Assembly: GCA_020161535.1 (NCBI GenBank)
Contig: JAIUNW010000007.1
Coordinates: 124,001-188,000 of the forward strand
Source of the DNA: Bacteroidota bacterium
GTDB taxonomy: Bacteria; Bacteroidota; Bacteroidia; Chitinophagales; Chitinophagaceae
Reading direction: 5' to 3'
Length of the DNA stretch: 64,000 nucleotides
Shown here: positions 52,631 to 61,800 of the stretch, one piece after another
Layout: each line of letters begins with the position of its first letter
Position numbering within the stretch: the first letter of the stretch is position 1
Notes under the pieces: generated by a model
What the model saw: only the letters and a program-made list of their open reading frames with translations
Databases searched by the model: none
What the model was told of the DNA's origin: nothing
Translations under genes and position numbers: made by a program

Positions 52631-53560
52631 CTAGCCGCGGGGATGCGCTTTGCGGTGTACATCCCTTAGTTTGCCGATGCTGTTATGGGTGTATACCTGG
52701 GTGGCTGCCAGGCTGGAATGCCCCAATAATTCCTTCACGGCATTCAATTCAGCGCCTGCATTGAGCAAATGCGTAGCAAAGCTGTGCCGTAGTATATGCG
52801 GACTCTTTTTTTTCAAATGCCGGGTTGCTTCTACCTCCGCTAACAAGCTATTAATTAAACGGTATATGTATTTGTGATATACTTGTTTGCCCCGGCTGGT
52901 GAGCAGTATGGCTTCCCGGTTGTAGGCGTCCCAGTCCTGCTTTTTTTTCTGTTCTTCGTAATGGTTCAACTGGGCCAGCAAGGATGGGCTTATCGGAATA
53001 ATCCGCTCCTTCCCCCCCTTTCCAAATAAACGAATGGTTTTGGTGTAGGCATCTACCTGTTTACCTGTCATCGTTACCAGCTCATTCAAACGCATGCCGG
53101 TTTCATACAACAAGGCCAGGGCCAGCCCACAGGTCAACTCCTCCCAGGTTTCCGATTTCGTAACACTGGAAGCAACCACGGCAGCCTGCTTTTCCTCAAT
53201 ATACACGGGCAAACTGCGACTGGTTTTCGGCGCCGAGATGCCCGCCACCGGAGAAACCCGGATTTTGCCTTTTTTGAGCTGGTATTTGTAAAAAGAACGG
53301 AGCGACGACAGCTTCCGGGCCATACTCCGGGCGTTGAGCGCCGGCTTGTCAGCGGTTTTTTCGCGCAGCGACGACAGCCAACTGCGCACCATAAAGCCGG
53401 TTACCGAAAACCAGTCGCTGTGCTCGTATTCTTTTAATATGTATTCTTTAAATGCCGCCAGATCATCGGTGTAGGCCCGGTTGGTGTGCGCGGAATACCT
53501 CTTTTCAAACTGGAGGTAACGGGCAAAGTCGGCAATAGTATTATCGGCAGATAATGGCAT
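52631..53560 (-). CDS. xerC: Tyrosine recombinase, XerC-like
   Basis: A 309-residue tyrosine recombinase with an N-terminal SAM-like core-binding domain (FARYLQFEKRYSAHTNRAY). The catalytic domain holds Arg in ETGMRLNEL, Lys in GKGGKER, HILRHS (His-x-x-Arg), LGHSS and the nucleophile in TQVYTH, so the active site is complete. The location between rpsU and hpf is the housekeeping one in Bacteroidota, so the role is probably chromosome-dimer resolution with XerD rather than mobility. The ATG at 53560 is used; the frame beyond it has only a TTG. Confidence 0.92.
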   Translation of the reverse strand: MPLSADNTIADFARYLQFEKRYSAHTNRAYTDDLAAFKEYILKEYEHSDWFSVTGFMVRSWLSSLREKTADKPALNARSMARKLSSLRSFYKYQLKKGKIRVSPVAGISAPKTSRSLPVYIEEKQAAVVASSVTKSETWEELTCGLALALLYETGMRLNELVTMTGKQVDAYTKTIRLFGKGGKERIIPISPSLLAQLNHYEEQKKKQDWDAYNREAILLTSRGKQVYHKYIYRLINSLLAEVEATRHLKKKSPHILRHSFATHLLNAGAELNAVKELLGHSSLAATQVYTHNSIGKLRDVHRKAHPRG

Positions 53561-53622
53561 ACAAAAGGGTAGCAACAAAGCTAACGCAATATTGCTACCC
53601 TATAGATATAGTGAATAAAGTC

Positions 53623-53820
53623 TTACGACTCGATCTTTCCGCTGGCGATCTGTTGCTTATACACGGCCTTCAACACCTCAGCGCGACGCTTGATAGAGGG
53701 TTTCGTAAACGATTGACGCTCACGCAGTTGAATAAGCACCTTGGCTTTCTCAAATTTCTTCTTGTACTTTTTGAGGGCCTTGTCGATGTTTTCGCAATCT
53801 TTTGAATCAATAATCAGCAT
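53623..53820 (-). CDS. rpsU: 30S ribosomal protein S21
   Basis: A 65-residue S21 (MLIIDSKDCENIDKALKKYKKKFEKAKVLIQLRERQSFTKPSIKRR...), highly basic. The start is fixed by a strong Shine-Dalgarno sequence 8 nt upstream. S21 sits near the 3' end of 16S rRNA; in Bacteroidia it helps to hide the anti-Shine-Dalgarno sequence, which explains why most genes here lack one. The longer open frame to 53970 has no coding support. Confidence 0.97.
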   Translation of the reverse strand: MLIIDSKDCENIDKALKKYKKKFEKAKVLIQLRERQSFTKPSIKRRAEVLKAVYKQQIASGKIES

Positions 53821-53827
53821 AATTAAA

Positions 53828-53837
53828 TACCTCCTTT
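53828..53837 (-). promoter_or_regulatory. Extended Shine-Dalgarno sequence of rpsU
   Basis: AAAGGAGGTA on the minus strand ends 7-8 nt before the ATG. I did not see such a match before other ribosomal genes in the window. It fits the known autoregulation idea for rpsU in Bacteroidia. Confidence 0.85.
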
Positions 53838-53850
53838 GGTAATGGGTGTG

Positions 53851-53881
53851 CAAAGATAGAAAAGATTTGATTCTGGCAAAA
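53851..53881 (-). promoter_or_regulatory. rpsU promoter
   Basis: TATCTTTG (53851-53858) is a perfect -7 element, with TTTTG (TTG at 53877-53879) 18 nt upstream. The leader to the rpsU ATG is about 25 nt. Confidence 0.65.
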
Positions 53882-53919
53882 TCCTTTTCGGCTGTTTTTG
53901 ATTCGGCTATCTTGCAAAC

Positions 53920-54513
53920 ATGTTCACCGGAATCATTGAAACCCTGGCCGATATCACCGAAATCGGGCACCAGGGCACAAATTTAACAGTTTGGTTTTCC
54001 AGCCCCGTTTCAGACCAGCTGACCATCGACCAAAGTGTGTCGCACAACGGCATTTGCCTTACCATCGATGCTTTGCGACCCGGCGCCCACCGCATCACCG
54101 CCGTACAGGAAACCATTCAAAAAACCACCCTGGGCCAATGGCAGCCGGGTAAAAAAGTAAATATTGAGCGATGCCTGCAGGTGGGTGGCCGGCTCGACGG
54201 ACATATCGTACAAGGTCACGTTGACAGTACAGCCACCTGTATCATTAAAACCGACCAACAAGGTTCCTGGCTATATCGGTTTACAATCCCCGCACCCTTT
54301 GCCAGCCTGATCGTTGAAAAAGGATCCATTGCCCTGAATGGTACCAGCCTCACCATTTTCGATGTAGATACACAGGCTTTTTCCGTGGCCATTATCCCCT
54401 ACACGTATGACAACACCACTATTCACGCCATTGAACCGGGCGATGCCGTTAATATTGAATATGATTTGATGGGAAAATACGTGCAACGCATTCATCAATT
54501 GAACGCCGGTTAA
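53920..54513 (+). CDS. ribE: Riboflavin synthase alpha subunit
   Basis: A 197-residue riboflavin synthase, which dismutates two 6,7-dimethyl-8-ribityllumazines to riboflavin. It starts MFTGIIETLADI, the signature N-terminus, and shows the two homologous lumazine-binding halves (ISVSHNGICLTIDAL-like motif in the first; ALNGTSLTIFDV in the second, with GHVDSTA between). It is divergent from rpsU and three nucleotides before the membrane-protein gene, so it may start that operon. No FMN riboswitch is visible in the roughly 100-bp leader. Confidence 0.96.
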   Translation: MFTGIIETLADITEIGHQGTNLTVWFSSPVSDQLTIDQSVSHNGICLTIDALRPGAHRITAVQETIQKTTLGQWQPGKKVNIERCLQVGGRLDGHIVQGHVDSTATCIIKTDQQGSWLYRFTIPAPFASLIVEKGSIALNGTSLTIFDVDTQAFSVAIIPYTYDNTTIHAIEPGDAVNIEYDLMGKYVQRIHQLNAG

Positions 54514-54516
54514 TAC

Positions 54517-55998
54517 ATGCGGAGTCGATCTACATTATTGACCTTCTTAGGCCTCGGTTTCCTACTGCTGCTTAGCCTGATCTGTTTTTTTCAAACACCT
54601 ACTTTTGACGATTTCATTCCCTATAACCTTGAAACGCAATTGGGGCTGGGCGGCGCCATTCGGTTTTATCTGTTTCAACTAAACAATCGTTTCAGCTCCA
54701 TTCCACTGTTTTTAAGCCTGGGCGCCAATCGTTTCCTGCTCACCCATTACTGGATGACCATTTTGTTTTTCATAGCGGCCGCCTTTGGCAGCTATATGTT
54801 GCTGCTGAAAAGCCTGCTAAAAAATGTGAGCGACCAGCCAGCCGATATGCACCATATCTTTATCGGTGCCAGCGCACTTCAATTGTTGTTTCTGACCAGC
54901 ATTCCTGAGCCATCAAGTTTCTACTATTGGATGGCAACGTCGGTCACTTATCTATTTGGTTTCATATTGTTGCTTTTATTGGTCACGCTGCTGCTGAACA
55001 ACCGGTCCAAGCCAATAACCCCGATAACGGGCATAGCCCTATTGCTTTTGAAAATTTTGATTGCCGGCAGTATTGAAGTGGCACTGGCATACAGTCTTTA
55101 TGTCACTGCACTACTCGTACTCACCGACCTGCGACACAAAAAGCTGCGCCGCTTATCGTTGGTATCGACGCTCGGCGATATCGCTGGTTTGTCCATCTTC
55201 TTTTTGTTGCCCGGTGGCGGTAACAGGGCCGATCATTTTGCCATTCAGCATGGCTTTCTGCCCAGCTTTGTTGGTTCGCTTGAAAGATCGGGTAAGATAT
55301 TTGCCTACATATTTTCCAACCCGGTGTTTTGGCTCTTTTTATTTCTGCTATATGGTATTGCCGCCAGATCAAAGCATAAACAACAGACAGCCTGGTTGAA
55401 AGACCAGTTCCCTATCGTAGTAGAAGCCCTACTGGTTTTCACACCCGTGTTTCTTTTGCACTTCGTTATTCGACAATTCGGCAACGAAGTATTGCCGCCA
55501 AGGGCGGAAAACCTGCTGACGGTTATTAGCCTACTGGCCATTGGCTGGGTGGCCTATCGGTATTTTCTACGAATGGAACCCGTGGCACTTGTTTTCACCG
55601 AGCAACAACAGCAAGTCCTGGTGGTGGTTACGGCCATCATCCTTTTGTCTACACCCTTCATCAGAACCATGCCCGAGAACCTGTTCACTCTCTATTTCCA
55701 CAAAAAAGTAGTGGACAAAAGAGTGGATGCAATTGTGGCCGCAAAAGCCGCAGGTAAAAAATCGGTAAGCTTTGCTACCTATGCAGCCGATATGAAGACC
55801 ACCATGTCGGCCTGCCCGCTTTCACCGCCCAACTATGTTTTCAAGTTGCCCCCTTCACTCACCTATTTCAAAGACGATCCATTTAACAGCAATACCGATT
55901 ATGCATACGCCAATTATTACGGCATAGACAGTATACAGGCAGGAAATACAACGGTAGTACGGCATCCCATTTATATACCTGATGCAGCGAAACCATAA
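54517..55998 (+). CDS. Polytopic membrane protein of unknown function (DUF6056-like)
   Basis: A 493-residue inner-membrane protein with about ten to twelve hydrophobic helices. After the first helix is an acidic loop (TPTFDDFIPYN), the place where GT-C glycosyltransferases keep their catalytic aspartates. It resembles DUF6056-type proteins and dolichyl-phosphate-sugar-dependent transferases in layout. It lies one base before a polyprenyl-phosphate-type GT2 gene, which would make its lipid-linked sugar donor, so a GT-C-like transferase is my best inference. No known family is certain. Confidence 0.65.
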   Translation: MRSRSTLLTFLGLGFLLLLSLICFFQTPTFDDFIPYNLETQLGLGGAIRFYLFQLNNRFSSIPLFLSLGANRFLLTHYWMTILFFIAAAFGSYMLLLKSLLKNVSDQPADMHHIFIGASALQLLFLTSIPEPSSFYYWMATSVTYLFGFILLLLLVTLLLNNRSKPITPITGIALLLLKILIAGSIEVALAYSLYVTALLVLTDLRHKKLRRLSLVSTLGDIAGLSIFFLLPGGGNRADHFAIQHGFLPSFVGSLERSGKIFAYIFSNPVFWLFLFLLYGIAARSKHKQQTAWLKDQFPIVVEALLVFTPVFLLHFVIRQFGNEVLPPRAENLLTVISLLAIGWVAYRYFLRMEPVALVFTEQQQQVLVVVTAIILLSTPFIRTMPENLFTLYFHKKVVDKRVDAIVAAKAAGKKSVSFATYAADMKTTMSACPLSPPNYVFKLPPSLTYFKDDPFNSNTDYAYANYYGIDSIQAGNTTVVRHPIYIPDAAKP

Positions 55999-55999
55999 A

Positions 56000-56701
56000 A
56001 TGAATATCTCACTTATACTACCGGTGTACAATTGCGGAAACGTTTTTGCGGCGGGTATCACTGCGCTGATGAATTGGTTGGAAGAAAATGGCCTCTCCGC
56101 AGAGATCATTGTGGTTGACGATCACTCAACTGATCAGGACAGTATCCAAAAAATATGCAGTGACCATGCCCTGCAATTTATTGGCCTAAACAGCAACCAG
56201 GGCAAGGGCCATGCTGTTAAAGTCGGCATACTACAAGCCAGCGCCGAGAAAATTATTTTCATGGATGGTGATTTCCCTTTCGATTTGTCGGCCATTGCAA
56301 CCGTGGCCCGCGAACTCGACGGCCATGATCTCGCCATTGGCGATCGTACGCACCCCGATTCGACCTATCCGCATCGCATTGCCTGGACCCGGAAATTGGC
56401 CAGTAGTATTTTATCGACCATGATCCAACTCACCGGCATTTCCACTATCACCGACACGCAATGCGGCATCAAAGGGTTTCGGCGCCAAGCAGCCCTAGAA
56501 CTTTTTCCATTATTGAAAGAAGATAAATTTGCTTTCGACATCGAACTACTCTACCTCGCACAGCAGAGAGGCATGACGATCGCCCGAGTGCCCGTATCGG
56601 TAAAAGTGCAGGCCAGCAGCTCGGTGAAATTATGGCGCGATGGTTTGGATATGGCGAAATTGATCCGCCGCTTGTCAACACAAAAGCAGCAATCAGCATG
56701 A
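56000..56701 (+). CDS. GT2-family glycosyltransferase (polyprenyl-phosphate sugar synthase-like)
   Basis: A 233-residue GT-A glycosyltransferase of the dolichyl-phosphate mannosyltransferase type. It begins ISLILPVYNCGN. The metal/nucleotide-sugar motif IIVVDDHSTD and the DGDFPFDLS acidic motif are intact, and TDTQCGIKGFRRQA matches the family. It has no C-terminal membrane helices. The ATG at 56000 follows the previous stop by one base. It probably loads a sugar onto a polyprenyl phosphate for the neighbouring membrane proteins. Its stop overlaps the next start (ATGA). Confidence 0.9.
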   Translation: MNISLILPVYNCGNVFAAGITALMNWLEENGLSAEIIVVDDHSTDQDSIQKICSDHALQFIGLNSNQGKGHAVKVGILQASAEKIIFMDGDFPFDLSAIATVARELDGHDLAIGDRTHPDSTYPHRIAWTRKLASSILSTMIQLTGISTITDTQCGIKGFRRQAALELFPLLKEDKFAFDIELLYLAQQRGMTIARVPVSVKVQASSSVKLWRDGLDMAKLIRRLSTQKQQSA

Positions 56702-57417
56702 AACGGGAATGGACAAACGCAATTCGTTCTATCCTAGACAACTATGTTCCGCGTCGGTGGCGAAATGCTTCCTGGTTTATGCGGCCACTTTTTTTTCTGG
56801 CCTACCGCGGACGAAACATCCACTCCGCCATGCACTTTAAAACATTGGTCAAAACCTGGACACCCGATGAACTCACCGCTTATTACCAACAGCTAAATTC
56901 CATATCGAGAAACCGGAAAACAGATAACAGCCAAAAAACGATCGAAAAGATATTGGCCATCGCCCTAGCGTCAAAGGGCCCGATTCTCGACGCCGGCTGT
57001 GGTACAGGCTATCTCCTGTCGTTGATCAGTGACCAAAACAAAACAGCTTCTTTGTATGGTTGCGATATTGCTGCCGTCGGTCACCAGCACAAAGCCTTTG
57101 CGTTTGAACAATGCGACCTGGCGGCCCTACCCTATCCGGACAAATTCTTCGACCTGGTTATTAGTACGCACACCATTGAACATATCCTCCCTTTGGAGAA
57201 AGCCATCAGCGAATTAAAACGGGTATGCAGAAACACCCTGGTGCTGGTTACGCCCCGGCAGCAATATTTCTATTACACCCTCGACGAACATGTGAATTTT
57301 TTTGAAAAGGAAACAGACCTGACCGAAAAGTTGCTGTTAGCTAATTACGATTGTTCGGTGGTCGACGGCGATTGGTTTTATATTGGGTATCTTGGTCAGC
57401 CGACTACACTCATTTGA
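56698..57417 (+). CDS. Class I SAM-dependent methyltransferase
   Basis: A 239-residue methyltransferase. After a basic N-terminal region (about 1-80), motif I reads ILDAGCGTGYLLSLI and the acidic second strand is SLYGCDIA. Motif IV/post-motif regions are FDLVISTHTIEHILPLEKAISELKRV, typical of type-11 methyltransferases. The substrate is unknown; context suggests a lipid-linked or glycan intermediate. The start at 56698 overlaps the GT2 stop by ATGA. The last eight bases overlap the end of the convergent gene. Confidence 0.88.
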   Translation: MKREWTNAIRSILDNYVPRRWRNASWFMRPLFFLAYRGRNIHSAMHFKTLVKTWTPDELTAYYQQLNSISRNRKTDNSQKTIEKILAIALASKGPILDAGCGTGYLLSLISDQNKTASLYGCDIAAVGHQHKAFAFEQCDLAALPYPDKFFDLVISTHTIEHILPLEKAISELKRVCRNTLVLVTPRQQYFYYTLDEHVNFFEKETDLTEKLLLANYDCSVVDGDWFYIGYLGQPTTLI

Positions 57418-58816
57418 GCGGCAACAGATCAATATTATTCCAATAGTACAAATTTGGATTTGCCGGCACCTTGTTTTCACCTATCCGCCAAACATTTCCT
57501 TCTTTTATCGGTAGCACGGGCTGATCCGGATTTTGGGCGATGGAAGAACCCTGGCAACTGACTATGTTGATATGGGCAGTATCAGTGCCTTGTAACAACA
57601 GGGCGGGATAAAATCCATTTCTCAACATGAGCGCACCCCTGTATTCTTCCGGCAGGTTACTGATTAGGATCGGCGCCTTGTTGCTATGCAGCGCAGCCAC
57701 TCGTTGTAAAATACGGGCCGTTCTTTCACCGGCAATTTTCCAGCGCTGGTTGCTATCGGCAAGAAAGAAAACAAAATAACCCAGTAGCAAGCACATAGTC
57801 GCTGTATAGAAGCCTTTAGGCTTGATTCCGCTCAACAGCCAGGCCAGCCAGGCACATAAAAAAAACGATCCAAAATACATTACCCGTTCGCCTTCTATCG
57901 TTCTGGTATTTACTCCAAACAAAAAGGCAACCACTGCGCCCAGTAAAAAACAAGTAAACAAAATGCTGAGCGTCCGAAACTGTTGTTTGTTTTTTCGGAA
58001 CCAGTAAATAAAGAGGACTACTACAGCAATGCCAATTGCCAGCGTTGACAAAATCAGCCACAGCGTATTCGTGGTCGGCGGCAGCCAGAATCGCCCAAAT
58101 ACTTTTATTATTTTAGGCAGTAGTACAGCGGGTTGCCATTCTAAAACCCGGTCGGCATAATCACCCACCATGTACTGCATCACATATTTTCTTACAAATA
58201 AGTTAATAGTCAATGCACTGAATAAAACAGCCATCCAGGAAAATATGTCGGCCGTTGGTTTCTTGTGTAAGTAGAGCAACAAGCCAACAATCAGTGGCAG
58301 CAACAAAACTGTTTCATAGCAACCCAAGGCCAGCGTATACAAAACAAACCCGGCTGTTTTGGCGAGTACGGTTTGATGGCGCAAGCTGATCCATATAACC
58401 AGGCAACCAAACGTGGTTGCCAGCATAGAGCCACGCCCCACTACCCATACCACGGCTTCGTTGTGAAAAGGATAAAACAGGAAGAGCAATCCACCGGTAA
58501 AAGACAACAGGCTGCCGTTTTTATTTCCTTCCGATAATACCAACAATATTCTGCAAAGAATAAATGCATTGGCCGCATGAATCAGCACATTCGTTAGGTT
58601 ATAACCCAGCTGATGGATGCCCGAATACAAAAAACTGCTGTATAAAAACAAATCGGCCACCGGCCTGAAAAAGCCGGCGGCCAAAAAATTTCTATCGTGT
58701 ATCAATCGGTATAAAACAGAAAAATCGTCGGCTGCAAAACTTTTGTTCAGCACCGGTAAGTAGATCAAGATGGCCAGTACAGTGTAAACCAGGTAGTATA
58801 GCCAATACTTTCTCAT
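57410..58816 (-). CDS. GT-C-like polytopic membrane protein
   Basis: A 468-residue inner-membrane protein with about eleven transmembrane helices and a C-terminal extracytoplasmic tail (about 395-468). The first loop is NKSFAADDFSVLYRLI, with a paired aspartate and then FRPVADLFLYSSFLYSGIHQLGYNLTNVLIH, a layout typical of protein O-mannosyltransferase/GT39-like and related GT-C enzymes. It overlaps the methyltransferase 3' end by eight bases on the other strand. It follows the PorU2-like gene by 39 nt. The acceptor cannot be inferred. Confidence 0.7.
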   Translation of the reverse strand: MRKYWLYYLVYTVLAILIYLPVLNKSFAADDFSVLYRLIHDRNFLAAGFFRPVADLFLYSSFLYSGIHQLGYNLTNVLIHAANAFILCRILLVLSEGNKNGSLLSFTGGLLFLFYPFHNEAVVWVVGRGSMLATTFGCLVIWISLRHQTVLAKTAGFVLYTLALGCYETVLLLPLIVGLLLYLHKKPTADIFSWMAVLFSALTINLFVRKYVMQYMVGDYADRVLEWQPAVLLPKIIKVFGRFWLPPTTNTLWLILSTLAIGIAVVVLFIYWFRKNKQQFRTLSILFTCFLLGAVVAFLFGVNTRTIEGERVMYFGSFFLCAWLAWLLSGIKPKGFYTATMCLLLGYFVFFLADSNQRWKIAGERTARILQRVAALHSNKAPILISNLPEEYRGALMLRNGFYPALLLQGTDTAHINIVSCQGSSIAQNPDQPVLPIKEGNVWRIGENKVPANPNLYYWNNIDLLPLK

Positions 58817-58855
58817 ATTTTCTTCCGTGTTGCCAGGTCAGCGCCTGGCTTTGTT

Positions 58856-61800
58856 TTACCGGATAAGGTACATTTTTCCGTAGCCTTTATTGAAGAACTT
58901 ATCGGTGTTGTCGTTTTGTGATTTGTATTTCTCCAATGTTTTGCCATTTAGCATGGTGATAACACGGTACAAGTAAACGCCATTTGCCAGACGCTGGCCA
59001 AACTGGTCGGTGCCATCCCACTTAAACTCCGTGATATTTCGACCGATGTGTAAGGGACCCAACTCCGGACCGGTTATCTCTCGCACTATCTTACCCGTTA
59101 CCGTTAGAATCTGGATTTTAAAATTGGTTGGAATTTCACTACCTGTGAGTGTGAACACAAATGCCGTTGACGTCGAGAATGGGTTTGGATAATTCAGCAG
59201 ATTCGAGATCATCGGCTTGTTGATCACCGTAAAGTTGACGACATATTGTATTTGTCCGGCGGGGTTATTGGATTTATCGCGCCCTGTTACGGTGAGCACA
59301 TAATTATCAATACCTGATTCCTGGTCGAAGGTTTTCAGGAAGGCTGGGGTAAATTCAATAGTGGCCGTATTGTTTGCACTTGAACTGGCCGGCGTGAACC
59401 GAACCGTATCGCCATCTACCCGGAAGGTTCTGATCGATTGGTCTGGATACCGCACCTGTATGCGCATCAGTGAATCGCTGGTTAACAAGAGGTTTTTATT
59501 CTCATCAGTCAGTTTTATAACAATAACCGGTTTGGCCGAAACGATATCGCCGTTCAGGATATGCACGCCATCGAAAGTGACATCAAGCAGCGGGTTTGTT
59601 TTGTCGTACCGCACATAGAAAGGCTTGTACATGACGTTGTTGACATGGTATTGTTCCGGCTGCGCGTTATCGGGGTTAAAGTCGATATACAACACATTGG
59701 CGCCCGGGTAATTGGTCGTATTAATGGTGAACCTGAAAATCACCGTGTCGCCCGCAATCAGGGCCTTGGTGGTATCAAATGCCAGTTGGTGTGGCACATT
59801 ATTGGCATCCGTTAAAATAAATTTCAACTGTAAGCTGTCGAAGGCTGTTTTTGAAATATTCTTGAAAGCAACGGCAAATTGGGCCTGCTCACCATAGTCG
59901 ACCGTGTCTTTACCGATCAGGTAAATATTCGGCGCAATGGCACCTTCCGGCACTGGCTGGTAAATCAATCGCCAGTAGTCGAGTTGATACGGTGAATGGT
60001 TGATAGAATCAAGTGTATTTAATTTCAACTTAAGACGCGGATACTGTGCCGCACTGATATCGGAAATATCATTGTCCCATTCAGACGGGTTGACTGTTTT
60101 CAGCAGTACCGATGTATTAGAGGTGGTGATGCCATAAATGTCGAGGGTGGCTTCATCTGGCGTGCCACTGGCTTCAACAGGGTGGCCGAGCCAAACCATT
60201 TTTTGCCATGATTTCGCGGGACCGAATGCGGGTGAATTAACCGAGCCCGAGGTGCCGGGGGTTTCAGGCGTGGCGGTAACGAAAATTTTGTCGTACAAGC
60301 CCTGTGACACTTTGTACAGCGGCGTAAAACCAGGCACTCCTTTCTGGTAAACGAGGGCCCAACATTTGGCTGCATTTATGCTATCAATTCCATACATCCC
60401 TGCGGCCAGTAATTTGTGATAAAGTGAATTACCACGGCCGAAGCGGGCTGTGTCGCCTTCCCATGTTTTGGCATACGACTCAGGATCTGCATAGTCGACC
60501 GATCTCACCACTACAAAAGACCCAACCGGAATCGAATCCATAAATCGCATGATGATACCACGCAGGCTATCGCTCATGTAGGAGAATTCGAAATTCCAAT
60601 TGCGCGACCAATGGCAATTGGCCGAACCGCTTCCGTACCTGTATAAATTATTTCCGGCATTGTCCACATTCTTCCAGGGTCGGAAAGTGATTGGATCAAT
60701 GATATTGAATATTAGAGATTGACCCACACAAGCACTTCGAATGCTGTCTGAGTTATTGAGCTCTACGGCAAAGTCAATGTCTTGCGAACCCGATGTTGGG
60801 TAAAGCGACTGTTTCACCAGGAGGTTATTCACCCGGTCAGAAAACTGCCATTTACGGGCGCTGTCGAGGTACACATTGAGGAGATCAGATTCCGTATGCT
60901 GGTAAAAGTGTGATTGGTTGAAGCCGGTGGACAATTTCGTGTGATACAGGAAGGAAAAATTATTCCATTTATATTCTCCGCCTTCGCCAGCTACAAAAGA
61001 AGTGCGCCAGTAATAAACGGTGCTGTCGAGATAAGACATCTGCGGATCGAATTCCAACACACCACCGGTGGAAGTAACCGTGGTTGTTCTTTTCAATGAA
61101 GAATTGAACAACTTGGTTGTATCTACTTCCAAAACATATTGTTTGCTATTGCTTAACGGATTGGCGGTAGAGGCATAGTATTTAATAGCCGGATCAGTAA
61201 CGATGGCATAGTTATAAGGAAAAACGGGGGTCAGTTCGTCTTCGTAAATAAAATATGTTTTCGACGCGTTGTTATTGGTTTCGTCCATTTCGCTCACCAG
61301 GTTCGCGCCGTCTACACGTACATTAATGGTATTCTGCCCCTTGTCTTTCAGCGCATCAATCGGAATGGTCAGGGTTATCGAATCAACATATTTGAGGTTG
61401 GCAATTTTCTGGTTGTAGAGTAAAGTAGTGGTGCCCGAGGGTGAAACATGTGAAACCTCCACCTGCACTGAATCGCCTTGCGCTTTGCCCTGGTTGTAAA
61501 TGGTTACAATGGCCTGGTATTGTTGGCTGGCAACCGAAATAAAACTGGGTGCGATTCGAATGGAAGATGATTCAACCACAAAGTCGGGTTTCGCCTGAAA
61601 ATTGAATACCAGGGCAGGATCACCGTGATAAGTAATTTGTTCGGCATGCGAACGTGCCAGGAAATCGGTGTTGTTGCTGGCCCTCACGAGGTCGGCCAGA
61701 CCATCTTCAGACGCTTTGCTAATAGGACCGCCATAGTCGGTACGCGCCACTTTGGTATAAAACGCTGTGAGGTAATAATTCAAATAGTTGGTGATGCCAA

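Noticed and set aside
52631..53560. Tyrosine recombinase as a sign of an integrated element
   Set aside because: It sits between rpsU and hpf in the housekeeping order, with no attachment-site repeats or phage genes nearby.
53821..53970. N-terminal extension of S21
   Set aside because: It contains the promoter and Shine-Dalgarno sequence of rpsU; S21 proteins are about 65 residues.
58832..58849. Hairpin GCCAGG / CCTGGC as a terminator after the PorU2-like gene
   Set aside because: On the transcribed minus strand it is not followed by a T-run; the next gene starts only 16 nt further on.
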